A stretch of 64,000 bases of DNA from the NCBI RefSeq assembly GCF_021554725.1, contig NZ_JAIZDP010000001.1:930001-994000 (forward strand), given 5' to 3'. Source of the DNA: Sinomonas notoginsengisoli. Lineage in GTDB: Bacteria; Actinomycetota; Actinomycetes; Actinomycetales; Micrococcaceae. Within the stretch, counting starts at the first letter, position 1. Every line of letters begins with the position of its first letter. Made by a program: the position numbers and the translations under genes. Positions 8,757 to 19,133 of the stretch are shown here, one piece after another. The notes beneath the pieces were generated by a model, which saw only the letters and a program-made list of their open reading frames with translations, had not been told where the DNA came from and ran no database searches.

Positions 8757-9773
8757 ATGCGCATCCTCGTCACCGGTGGCACCGGGTACATCGGCTCCCA
8801 CACAGTTCTGACCCTGCTCGAGGGCGGCCATGACGTGGTCGCCGTCGACAACCTCTCCAACTCAAGCCCGGAGTCGCTCCGCCGCGTCGCCGAGATTGCA
8901 GGACGCGAGGCGGCCTTCGTCCAGGCGGACATCACCGACGAGGAGGCCCTGGACGCCGTCTTCGCCGAGCACTCCCCCGAGGCCGTGATCCACTTCGCCG
9001 GCCTCAAGGCCGTGGGCGAGTCCGTGGGCATCCCCTTGGACTACTACTTCAACAACGTTGCCGGGACCATCACACTCCTGCGCGTCATGGAGCGCCATGG
9101 CATCCGCACCATCGTCTTCTCGTCCTCCGCGACGGTCTACGGGGAGCACAATCCGACGCCCTACATCGAGAAGATGGAAATCGGGGCCATGAACCCCTAT
9201 GGGCGAACCAAGGAGCAGATCGAGGACATCCTCTCCGACCTCGGCGCCTCCAACCCGGCCTGGCGCATAGCGCTGCTGCGCTACTTCAACCCGGTCGGCG
9301 CCCACCCCTCCGGCCGCATCGGCGAGGACCCACAGGGCATTCCCAACAACCTCGTCCCGTTCATCGCCCAAGTGGCCGTGGGGCGCCGGGAGAAGCTCAT
9401 GGTGTTCGGCGGTGACTACGACACGCCGGACGGCACCTGCCTGCGCGACTTCATCCACGTGGTCGATCTCGCCGAGGGCCACGCCGCCGCCCTGTCCTAC
9501 CTCAAGGTCCACGAGGGCGTGTACCGCTGGAACCTCGGCTCGGGCAAGGGCACGAGCGTCCTCGAGATGCACCACGCCTTCGAGAAGGCCGTGGGGACCC
9601 CGATCCCCTACGAGATCGCGCCGCGCCGCGCCGGCGACCTGCCGGCCTTCTGGGCCGACCCCTCCGCCGCCTTGGCCGACCTCGGCTGGTCCACGAGCAA
9701 GACTGTGGACCAGATGTGCGAGGACCACTGGCGCTGGCAGAAGGACAACCCCATGGGCTATCAAAAATCCTGA
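8757..9773 (+). CDS. galE: UDP-glucose 4-epimerase
   Basis: This 338-aa extended-SDR enzyme interconverts UDP-glucose and UDP-galactose. It shows the NAD-binding GGTGYIGS at residues 7-14, the catalytic Ser-Ser-Ala-Thr region SSSATVYG and the YGRTK active-site pair, then LRYFNPVGAHPSGRIGEDP. Of two close ATGs (8748 and 8757) the second gives the standard N-terminus MRILVTGG. A TAGGAT box lies 7 bases before 8757. The gene stands alone, divergent from a TetR regulator and closed by the strong hairpin at 9781-9831. Confidence 0.95.
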   Translation: MRILVTGGTGYIGSHTVLTLLEGGHDVVAVDNLSNSSPESLRRVAEIAGREAAFVQADITDEEALDAVFAEHSPEAVIHFAGLKAVGESVGIPLDYYFNNVAGTITLLRVMERHGIRTIVFSSSATVYGEHNPTPYIEKMEIGAMNPYGRTKEQIEDILSDLGASNPAWRIALLRYFNPVGAHPSGRIGEDPQGIPNNLVPFIAQVAVGRREKLMVFGGDYDTPDGTCLRDFIHVVDLAEGHAAALSYLKVHEGVYRWNLGSGKGTSVLEMHHAFEKAVGTPIPYEIAPRRAGDLPAFWADPSAALADLGWSTSKTVDQMCEDHWRWQKDNPMGYQKS

Positions 9774-9780
9774 GGCGAGG

Positions 9781-9831
9781 ACGACGGCGGCCGGCGCCTC
9801 CCGCCGCGGGGGAGGCACCGGCCGCCGTCGT
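9781..9831. terminator. Bidirectional terminator between galE and gltA
   Basis: A 22-base stem with one mismatch, left arm 9781-9802 and right arm 9810-9831 (arm begins ACGACGGCGGCCGG), and a 7-base loop. It lies between two convergent genes. Confidence 0.8.
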
Positions 9832-9858
9832 ACTTCATGCCGCCTCAGGGGGCAATGA

Positions 9859-11142
<1,284 letters not shown>

Positions 11143-11206
11143 GGTTCCCCTTCAATGGGTAGCTCGCAACATCCTTACGCTACTCCCAGATCCCGCGCCG
11201 CACTAA

Positions 11207-12364
11207 TCAGCGTGCGGTCAGCCGCTCCACGGCCGCGTCGATGCGCTCGTCGTTTCCTGTGAGGGCCACGCGCACAAAGCCGCGGCCCGCCTCGCCGTAG
11301 ATCACGCCCGGCCCCACGACGATCCCGAGACCGGCGAGCCGGTCCACGGTGGTCCACGTGTCCTCCGCCGCGGTGCACCACAGGTAGAGGCCGGCCTCCG
11401 AGTGCGAGATGGCTAGGCCGAACGCCTCGAGCGCGGGCACGAGCCGTTCACGGCGAGCCCGGTAGAGGTCCTTCTGAGCCAGGACGTGGGCCTCGTCGCC
11501 GAGGGCCACGCGCATGGCCTCCTGTACGGGGTACGGCATGATCATGCCGGCGTGCTTGCGGCTGTTGACGAGGTTCGGCATGAGCTCGGGTGCGCCGGCC
11601 ACGAACGCCGCCCGGTATCCCGCGAGATTGGACTGCTTGCTCAGAGAGTAGACGCTCAGAAGGCCCGCGAGGTCGCCCCCGCTGACGCGGGGATCGAGCA
11701 CCGACGGAACCGGCTCCCCTCCCCGCTGGGCGTCCCACACGCCCCAACCCAGTTCGGCGTAGCACTCGTCAGAAGCGACGACGGCACCGAGGCTGCGAGC
11801 GCGGTCGACGACGGTGCGCAGCGCATCCGCATCCCGCACCGCGCCGGTGGGGTTCCCTGGGGAGTTGACCCACACGAGCCTCACACGGGCCAGCGTGGCG
11901 GCGTCGAGCTCATCGAGGCTGTCCGCGGCCACTGCCGTCGCGCCGGCAAGGCGTGCGCCGATGTCGTAGGTCGGGTACGCCACCGTAGGCCGCACCACCA
12001 CGTCTCCGGCACCGAGCCCGAGGAGGAACGGCAGCCACGCGACGAGCTCCTTGGAACCGATGGTGGGCATGACGGCCTGCTCGTCGAGGCCGGGAACTCC
12101 ACGGCGCCTCGCGAACCACTCGACCACCGCCTCCCTCAGGGGCCTTGTTCCATGCACCGTCGGATAGCCGTGGGCATCGGCGGCAGCGGCAAGCGCCTGC
12201 TGGATGACCTCGGGTGTGGGGTCGACCGGTGTTCCAATCGACAAGTTGACGGCTCCGCCGGGGTGCCGGGCAGCCTTCTGGGCATACGGCGCCATGGCCT
12301 CCCAAGGATAGTCGGGCAGGTCGAGGCCGAAGGCCCGATCGGTGGCTCGCTGCACGTCCTCCAC
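11207..12364 (-). CDS. dapC: N-succinyldiaminopimelate aminotransferase
   Basis: This 385-aa class I/II PLP aminotransferase is probably the enzyme that aminates N-succinyl-2-amino-6-ketopimelate, between DapD and DapE. The PLP lysine lies in VYSLSKQSNLAGYRAAF, with the cofactor-binding NSPGNPTGAV and SDECYAELGW upstream. The start is uncertain: GTG 12364 lies two bases beyond the fdxA stop, and a second GTG (12355) follows a GGAGG. The frame is open into fdxA, but that part is antisense in character. The fdxA-dapC pairing is conserved in actinobacteria, and dapD/dapE lie only 5 kb away. Confidence 0.9.
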   Translation of the reverse strand: MEDVQRATDRAFGLDLPDYPWEAMAPYAQKAARHPGGAVNLSIGTPVDPTPEVIQQALAAAADAHGYPTVHGTRPLREAVVEWFARRRGVPGLDEQAVMPTIGSKELVAWLPFLLGLGAGDVVVRPTVAYPTYDIGARLAGATAVAADSLDELDAATLARVRLVWVNSPGNPTGAVRDADALRTVVDRARSLGAVVASDECYAELGWGVWDAQRGGEPVPSVLDPRVSGGDLAGLLSVYSLSKQSNLAGYRAAFVAGAPELMPNLVNSRKHAGMIMPYPVQEAMRVALGDEAHVLAQKDLYRARRERLVPALEAFGLAISHSEAGLYLWCTAAEDTWTTVDRLAGLGIVVGPGVIYGEAGRGFVRVALTGNDERIDAAVERLTAR

Positions 12365-12366
12365 CC

Positions 12367-12693
12367 TCAGCTGGCCGGAACCTGGGGTGGAAGCGCGGCC
12401 ACGAGCGGGTGGTCCTTGTGGGTGTTGCCGAGCTTCGCCGCGCCGCCCGGAGAGCCGAGGTCGTCGAAGAATTCGACGTTCGCCTTGTAGTAGTCGCTCC
12501 ACTCGTCCGGGACATCGTCCTCGTAGTAGATGGCCTCGACTGGGCAGACAGGTTCGCAGGCACCGCAGTCAACGCACTCGTCCGGGTGGATGTACAGCGA
12601 CCGTTCGCCCTCGTAGATGCAGTCGACGGGACACTCCTCGACGCAGGCCTTGTCCTTCACATCCACGCACGGCTGTGCGATCACATAGGTCAC
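12367..12693 (-). CDS. fdxA: 7Fe ferredoxin
   Basis: This 108-aa cytoplasmic electron carrier binds one 3Fe-4S and one 4Fe-4S cluster. Cysteines are in [17 protein letters not shown] (first cluster side) and [12 protein letters not shown] (second). A C-terminal extension of about 45 residues is typical of the Mycobacterium FdxA type. Starts at GTG 12693 with gagaggg upstream; a TAGTAC box further up may be its promoter. It directly precedes dapC, nearly overlapping it. Confidence 0.95.
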   Translation of the reverse strand: MTYVIAQPCVDVKDKACVEECPVDCIYEGERSLYIHPDECVDCGACEPVCPVEAIYYEDDVPDEWSDYYKANVEFFDDLGSPGGAAKLGNTHKDHPLVAALPPQVPAS

Positions 12694-12805
12694 GGTGCCA
12701 CCCTCTCTTCCAGTACTACCGGGCCGATTGAGCCTATTATCTATCGCCCCGCCACCGCCACTCCAGCGTCACACGGGATCGATGCCGCCGCGCCTACGAT
12801 GGAGC

Positions 12806-13057
12806 ATGCCCTCCTCTCCCGCGGACCTCCTGCGATCACTGCCTGCCGGAACCCGGGTGGTGGTGCGCCGCAGGATCGAGGGCGGATTCACCGATGCGCT
12901 CGGGGATCTGGTGGCGTGCGACGACGCGACGGTCACCGTGCGCACGAGGCGGGGCGACGCCGTCGTGCGGCTGAGCGACGTGACCGCCGCCAAGCCGGTG
13001 CCGCCCCCACCCCAGGGCCTGGGCCGGCGGGGACGCAGTTCCGGCCTGCCCTTGTGA
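12806..13057 (+). CDS. Stand-alone SH3-like domain protein (Rv0428c N-terminal type)
   Basis: This 83-aa protein is almost entirely a beta-barrel-like segment: GTRVVVRRRIEGGFTD, then LGDLVACDDATVTVRTRRGD, then DVTAAKPVPPPP. That pattern matches the SH3-like domain that in actinobacteria usually precedes a GNAT acetyltransferase (the Mycobacterium Rv0428c type). Here the acetyltransferase part is absent: after a Pro-rich, Arg/Gly-rich tail the gene stops and no GNAT gene follows. TACGAT lies 5 bases before ATG 12806, a leaderless arrangement. Divergent from fdxA. Function unknown. Confidence 0.7.
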   Translation: MPSSPADLLRSLPAGTRVVVRRRIEGGFTDALGDLVACDDATVTVRTRRGDAVVRLSDVTAAKPVPPPPQGLGRRGRSSGLPL

Positions 13058-13076
13058 ACCGGAAATGCTGGGTCTA

Positions 13077-13104
13077 CCATTAAGTCCAATTGATTGCGTA
13101 ATGG
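13077..13104 (+). promoter_or_regulatory. AT-rich dyad upstream of the first tandem paralog
   Basis: CCATTA (13077-13082) and TAATGG (13099-13104) are inverted around an AT-rich 16-base centre, 39 bases before the ATG at 13143. The low GC in a very GC-rich region suggests a promoter or operator. Confidence 0.35.
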
Positions 13105-13142
13105 GGTCGGAGCTGGGCTGGCCCACCGTGAGGAGACCAGCC

Positions 13143-13637
13143 ATGTCCTTCAACTCGATGCTGGGTGCGATCGCCCGAAAAGGCCTCCCGCCGCTCGTGC
13201 TCGAGGAGCCGAGGGTTGAAAACGTTGAAGTCCACCCCTCCCGGGAGGGACTGCGCGTCGAGGTGCAGCTCGCGATGCTTGGTTTGGTTCCGCTGGGCAG
13301 CGCCCGCGCAACCGCCCGGTTCACGGCTGTCCTTCAGCGGCGCACGTCGGACGGAAGCACACTCCGCCGCTCGATCGCGAGCATCGAGTCGTGTGATGAC
13401 ATCTTCAGGCGCAGGGGTCTCAGCCTCGCGAACGCCTCCCTCCTCCTCAGCCCACCGGAGGCCAAGCGGTTCGGGCCGCGGATCGGCGCGCACGATGGCC
13501 ACGAGTTCGAACTCGTGGACCTCGCGTGGACGGACCTCATGATCACAGCCCCCAGCCACCGGATCACCACGAGGATCCGGGGTGAGTGGCGCCTTGCGGA
13601 GAAGGCACGAGACGTCTACGATTTTTCCATCGATTAG
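13143..13637 (+). CDS. Hypothetical protein, tandem paralog A
   Basis: I do not recognise this 164-aa protein. It is probably soluble and beta-rich, without signal peptide or membrane segment. Its C-terminal two thirds align with the next gene: shared ARFTAVL, a following LRR, and the closing pattern AW-x2-L with HR and GEW near the end (DLAWTDLMI / SAAWSHLVL). The two genes are therefore a diverged tandem duplication. The start ATG 13143 has a gagga-like site about 8 bases upstream. An in-frame upstream extension exists but lacks conservation with its sister. Confidence 0.75.
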   Translation: MSFNSMLGAIARKGLPPLVLEEPRVENVEVHPSREGLRVEVQLAMLGLVPLGSARATARFTAVLQRRTSDGSTLRRSIASIESCDDIFRRRGLSLANASLLLSPPEAKRFGPRIGAHDGHEFELVDLAWTDLMITAPSHRITTRIRGEWRLAEKARDVYDFSID

Positions 13638-13689
13638 AGAAATGGTGCCCCGAGGCTGGGTCGGAACACCCCGAACAAGGCTGGCCATC

Positions 13690-14163
13690 ATGTCGCTCGT
13701 CCGACCAGTACGACACCGCACCGCGCGGATCGCCTCGATCGATGTGCGCGCCCTCGACTGCGGGCTCCACGTGGACCTCATCGAAGACCATTCCGGACCC
13801 GGGAACTCCAAACTCCCGATCCGCGCCATCGCGAGGTTCACCGCGGTCCTCGAGTGGAAGGGTCCCGAGTCAAATAGCGCGCTACGCCGCGTGACAGCCC
13901 TCAGTGTGAGATCGGAGGAGGCACTGCTCCACCGCACGCGTTTCACCCACGCCGCGGCGGGACTCACCGTCGACGCCCCGGCACTCTCCGAACTGCTGGC
14001 TCAAGCCCAGGCCCCGACGGGCGCGAGAGTCCGCCTCGTGAGTGCCGCATGGTCCCACCTGGTTCTCATCGACACCGAGCACCGTCTCAGCGGCGAGGTC
14101 GACGGCGAGTGGACCGTCTACCGGGAACCCGCACGGCTGGCGCTGTCCACCGCCTCAGCCTGA
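13690..14163 (+). CDS. Hypothetical protein, tandem paralog B
   Basis: This 157-aa unknown protein is the diverged sister of the preceding gene, 52 bases downstream on the same strand. They share ARFTAVL, the LRR position and the HR-x-GEW ending; the intervening loop differs in length. ATG 13690 is chosen because it matches the start of paralog A (MSLV against MSFN), although ATG 13642 would add 16 residues. No catalytic motif, signal peptide or membrane segment is visible. It converges on the MFS exporter gene with 15 bases between stops. Confidence 0.72.
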   Translation: MSLVRPVRHRTARIASIDVRALDCGLHVDLIEDHSGPGNSKLPIRAIARFTAVLEWKGPESNSALRRVTALSVRSEEALLHRTRFTHAAAGLTVDAPALSELLAQAQAPTGARVRLVSAAWSHLVLIDTEHRLSGEVDGEWTVYREPARLALSTASA

Positions 14164-14178
14164 AAGGTCGGTGCCGCG

Positions 14179-15462
14179 TCAGTCCTCGCGGACCTCCGCG
14201 GCGTCCGGTAGCGTCCGCATGCCGAAGAACGGGCCGATGGCCACGGGCAGGACGCAGAGGATCATGCCGACGATCGAGATCCACAGCGCCGGCGCGATCC
14301 CGAGCCGCTCGCCGAGGACCCCGCCGACCAAGGAGCCGATCGGCATGACGCCCCACACCACGCACCGGATCGACGCGTTCATACGGCCCAGGAGCCGGGG
14401 CGGGCACACGCGCTGGCGCATGCTCACCTGCATGATGTTGTAGACAACCACCCCGAAGCTGAAGGCGAACTCCCCAACGCTCAGCAGTGCCAGCGCCAGC
14501 GGGCCAGGACCCGCGGCGAGGGCGAGCGGGAACAGCACGACGGCGGCGCCAGCCAGGAGGAGCCCCAGCGGCAGGAGCGGGCCCTCCCCCACGAGGCGGC
14601 CAAGCCGCGGACCGGCGAGCGCGCCGAGGAGGCCGCCCACCGCACCGATGGACATCATCACGCCCAGCCCCACGGGCCCGAGCGCGAGTTCGCGCAGGAT
14701 GATGAGGGGCATGAGCACCCACAGGATCGAGGAGAACAGGTTGCTGATCGCGGTGCAGGCGACCACGCGGCGGATGAGCGGATGGCGGGCCACGAAGATG
14801 GTGCCTTCCCGGATCTCGGCCCACAGGCTGCTGCCTGCGATCCGTTCGGGCCTCTTCTCGGAGTCGCGGACCCGGCCGAGGCAGAGTGCCGAGGCCAAGT
14901 ACCCTCCCGCCTCCGCCGCGAACAGCACCGGGGCGCTGACCAGAGTGAGCAGGAAGCCGCCCAGCGCGGGACCACCCATGCGGGCAACCTGCGCCGTGGC
15001 CTCGAGCTTGCCGTTGGCGTCCGCAACCTGGCTCCGGTCCACCAGGAGCGGGATGTAGCTCTGGTAGGCCACGTCGAAGAACACGGTCGCGACGCCCACG
15101 ACGGCTGCCACGACGTAGAGGTGCCACATCTGCAGGGCCCCGGTCCACCACAGCAGCGGCACAGCCGACATCGCCGTCATCCGGACGAGGTCGGCCCGGA
15201 TCATGGTGGCGCGTTTGAGCCATCGGTCCACCCAGGCGCCCGCGGGGAGTCCCACGATGAGGAACGCCGCCATCGAAGCGGCGTTGAGCACGCCGAGGTC
15301 CATCTCGCCCGCGCCGAGCAGGCTCACGGCGAGGACCGGCAGGGCGAGCTGCCCCAACTGGACGCCGAGCTGGCTGATGCTCTGCCCGGTCCAGAACGCG
15401 AGGAAGAATCGGCTGCGGATGAGCGGCGGCGCAGCCAGCTCGCCGGTAGGTGGGGTGCTCAT
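14179..15462 (-). CDS. MFS transporter, enterobactin-exporter (MFS_3) type
   Basis: This 427-aa integral membrane protein has about 12 hydrophobic segments and the MFS loop pattern GLPAGAWVDRWLKR between helices 2 and 3. It resembles exporters of siderophores and macrolides. The start is ATG 15462; ATG 15498 is in frame upstream but lies inside the operator dyad. It is transcribed divergently from an ArsR-type regulator, with a perfect dyad between them, which makes it the likely regulated target. Substrate unknown. Confidence 0.85.
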   Translation of the reverse strand: MSTPPTGELAAPPLIRSRFFLAFWTGQSISQLGVQLGQLALPVLAVSLLGAGEMDLGVLNAASMAAFLIVGLPAGAWVDRWLKRATMIRADLVRMTAMSAVPLLWWTGALQMWHLYVVAAVVGVATVFFDVAYQSYIPLLVDRSQVADANGKLEATAQVARMGGPALGGFLLTLVSAPVLFAAEAGGYLASALCLGRVRDSEKRPERIAGSSLWAEIREGTIFVARHPLIRRVVACTAISNLFSSILWVLMPLIILRELALGPVGLGVMMSIGAVGGLLGALAGPRLGRLVGEGPLLPLGLLLAGAAVVLFPLALAAGPGPLALALLSVGEFAFSFGVVVYNIMQVSMRQRVCPPRLLGRMNASIRCVVWGVMPIGSLVGGVLGERLGIAPALWISIVGMILCVLPVAIGPFFGMRTLPDAAEVRED

Positions 15463-15479
15463 GCCGACAGTGTGCGCGC

Positions 15480-15503
15480 AGTGATTGGGAAGTGTCAATC
15501 ACT
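15480..15503. promoter_or_regulatory. Perfect operator-like dyad between MFS exporter and ArsR-type gene
   Basis: AGTGATTG (15480-15487) and CAATCACT (15496-15503) are perfect inverted 8-mers around an 8-base spacer, one helical turn between dyad halves. The site lies in the 59-base divergent intergenic region and abuts the TACAGT -10 box (15510-15515) of the regulator. It is the likely binding site of the winged-helix protein at 15522. Confidence 0.7.
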
Positions 15504-15521
15504 CGCGGGTACAGTGTTGGC

Positions 15522-16013
15522 ATGAGCGAGTCGGAAGAGGCCGCGAAGGGGCGGGCACTCAGTTCTCCCCTGCGCCTGCGAATTCTGCGGATGTGCCTGC
15601 ACCACGCTCGCACCAACAAGGAGATCGCCGACCTCCTCGGCATCAATCCTGCCTCGTGCCTCCACCATGTCCGCACCCTCGTGGCCACAGGCTTCCTCGA
15701 GGCGCAGCCCGAGCGGCGCGGCGCCCGCGGGGCCAAAGAGGTCCCCTACCTGGCGACGCGCAAGTCCTGGAGCCAGCAGGTCGACGGCGTCTCCCCCGTG
15801 CTCATCGAGACCTTCGTCCAGGAGACCGCGACGCTCCCGCCCGAGGACATCTCGGTCTGGCGCCTAGGCCTGAAGCTCAACGTGCAGCATCGCGAAGAAC
15901 TCCTGGACAAGCTGCGCGCGGTGGTCGACGAGTACGTCGCCATGCCGGCCGATCCGGACGGCGAGGCGACTTCCCTCATGATCGCCCACCACCCGGACCC
16001 TACGGCAGACTGA
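15522..16013 (+). CDS. ArsR-type winged-helix transcriptional regulator
   Basis: This 163-aa regulator has an N-terminal winged helix: LSSPLRLRILRMCLHHARTN, then KEIADLLGINPASCLHHVRT as the helix-turn-helix and a wing ending KEVPYLATRKSW. The C-terminal 80 residues are an uncharacterised, probably dimerising or ligand-sensing part. There is no clear metal-binding Cys pair in the DNA-binding helices, so a metal sensor is unlikely. A TACAGT box 6 bases before ATG 15522 points to a leaderless mRNA. It probably controls itself and the divergent MFS exporter. Confidence 0.85.
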   Translation: MSESEEAAKGRALSSPLRLRILRMCLHHARTNKEIADLLGINPASCLHHVRTLVATGFLEAQPERRGARGAKEVPYLATRKSWSQQVDGVSPVLIETFVQETATLPPEDISVWRLGLKLNVQHREELLDKLRAVVDEYVAMPADPDGEATSLMIAHHPDPTAD

Positions 16014-16038
16014 ACCCCCTCGGTGGCGGCGGTGCCCG

Positions 16039-17964
<1,926 letters not shown>

Positions 17965-18077
17965 ACGCGTGAGGCTCGATTCGGGTGGGTCGCAATTTGT
18001 CCGGCGCCCGAGCGCAGACCCTCGCGTTAGGGACTTCAGGCACGGCGGAACAGACCCTGAAGAGGGCCAGCACCTCA

Positions 18078-18083
18078 ATTTTA
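18078..18083 (-). promoter_or_regulatory. Probable -10 box of typA
   Basis: TAAAAT on the minus strand, about 114 bases before the typA ATG, in an AT-rich patch. A convincing -35 box is not seen. Confidence 0.4.
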
Positions 18084-18215
18084 CTCTCTTCGACGCAGTG
18101 CCCGTGTCGAGGGCTGCCTCGAAGCCCCTCGTTTACCCAGCGTGCCGCACGCCACGGTGGCACTGAGCCCGAGCGCAGGCAATGATGGTCGCGTTCACCC
18201 ACACGGAGGACAGGC

Positions 18216-19088
18216 ATGGACGCAGGCTTCCGCCGCACTGGCCTGAAGGCCCGGCGCGCCACCGCCCGCGTGCTCGCGGCCGCACTCGCAGCCGCCATCG
18301 CGCTGTCCATCGCTGGGTGCGATGCCGCGCTCGGCGGGCGCGCGCCGTCGTCCTCCCCCAGCACACCTGAAGCCGTCGGGGTGCCGTTCGGAACCGCACC
18401 CCTCGCCGTCCAGCCGCGCACGACGCCGCCGCGTCGCCTCACGCCGCAGCCATCAGCACCGCTGGGCTCGTGGATCGTCCACCCATCCACGCAGAGGATC
18501 GAGTCGGTGCTCGGTGATCTCTCACGCGCTGCCGTGCTCATCGGCGACTCGCAGTCCGAGCCCTCGGACAGTTGGGTGCGCCGCGGCCTGGAGCGGGCCG
18601 GCTACTCCGTGTACTTCGCCGGGAGCGGCGGCACCGGGTACTCCGTGGGAATCGCCACGGTCCACGCCTACGCCGAGGCGCTCAGGCTCAGGGACTGGCA
18701 CCTCCCGGCAGGGAGCCCGCGCCTGGTCGTGGTCCAGGGAGGCGGCAACGACGCAAGCCGGAACGCGACCGATGAGGCGATCGTGGCCGGGGCCCGGACG
18801 CTCTTCGCGGAACTGCAGCGCACCTATCCCGAGGCCCCGATCGTCATGGTGGGGACCCTCGCCAAGTCCGCGGCGGACGGCGGAGGGCGCCGCACGCAGG
18901 TCGACGCCCTCCTGGGCCGCACGGCGAAGGGCTTGGGCGCCACATTCATCAGCTGCGGCGACTGGATCTCACGCTATGGGCTCGCCGGGGACCTCGAGGA
19001 CGCCGTACACCTGCTCCCCTCGGGGAGGGCCCGGCTTGCACCCGTGCTGGCAGACGCGCTGGCCGCGGAGGGGCTCACCCTGCCCTGA
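18216..19088 (+). CDS. SGNH/GDSL-type hydrolase lipoprotein
   Basis: This 290-aa protein has a signal peptide ending in the lipobox LSIAGC (Cys about 35), a Pro/Thr/Ser-rich linker to residue 85, then an SGNH hydrolase fold. Block I is VLIGDSQSEPSDSW (nucleophile Ser), block II the Gly in GSGGTGYS, block III the Asn in GGGNDAS, and block V the His in DAVHLLPSG; all four catalytic blocks are present. It should be an extracellular esterase or acyl-transfer-reversing enzyme bound to the membrane. The substrate is unknown. A ggagg site lies 8-9 bases before ATG 18216. Confidence 0.8.
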   Translation: MDAGFRRTGLKARRATARVLAAALAAAIALSIAGCDAALGGRAPSSSPSTPEAVGVPFGTAPLAVQPRTTPPRRLTPQPSAPLGSWIVHPSTQRIESVLGDLSRAAVLIGDSQSEPSDSWVRRGLERAGYSVYFAGSGGTGYSVGIATVHAYAEALRLRDWHLPAGSPRLVVVQGGGNDASRNATDEAIVAGARTLFAELQRTYPEAPIVMVGTLAKSAADGGGRRTQVDALLGRTAKGLGATFISCGDWISRYGLAGDLEDAVHLLPSGRARLAPVLADALAAEGLTLP

Positions 19089-19133
19089 CCGCCCCCTCCG
19101 CACCCGCAGCGAGCCCCACCCCTCGCCCGTCGG

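Noticed and set aside
7473-9773. 766-codon plus-strand frame apparently fusing an unknown protein to GalE
   Set aside because: The part before 8757 is antisense to the TetR and unknown genes; GalE has a standard start with its own -10 box.
14087-15736. 549-codon minus-strand frame overlapping the MFS gene
   Set aside because: Composition is Arg/Pro-rich shadow coding; the MFS frame has clear membrane segments.
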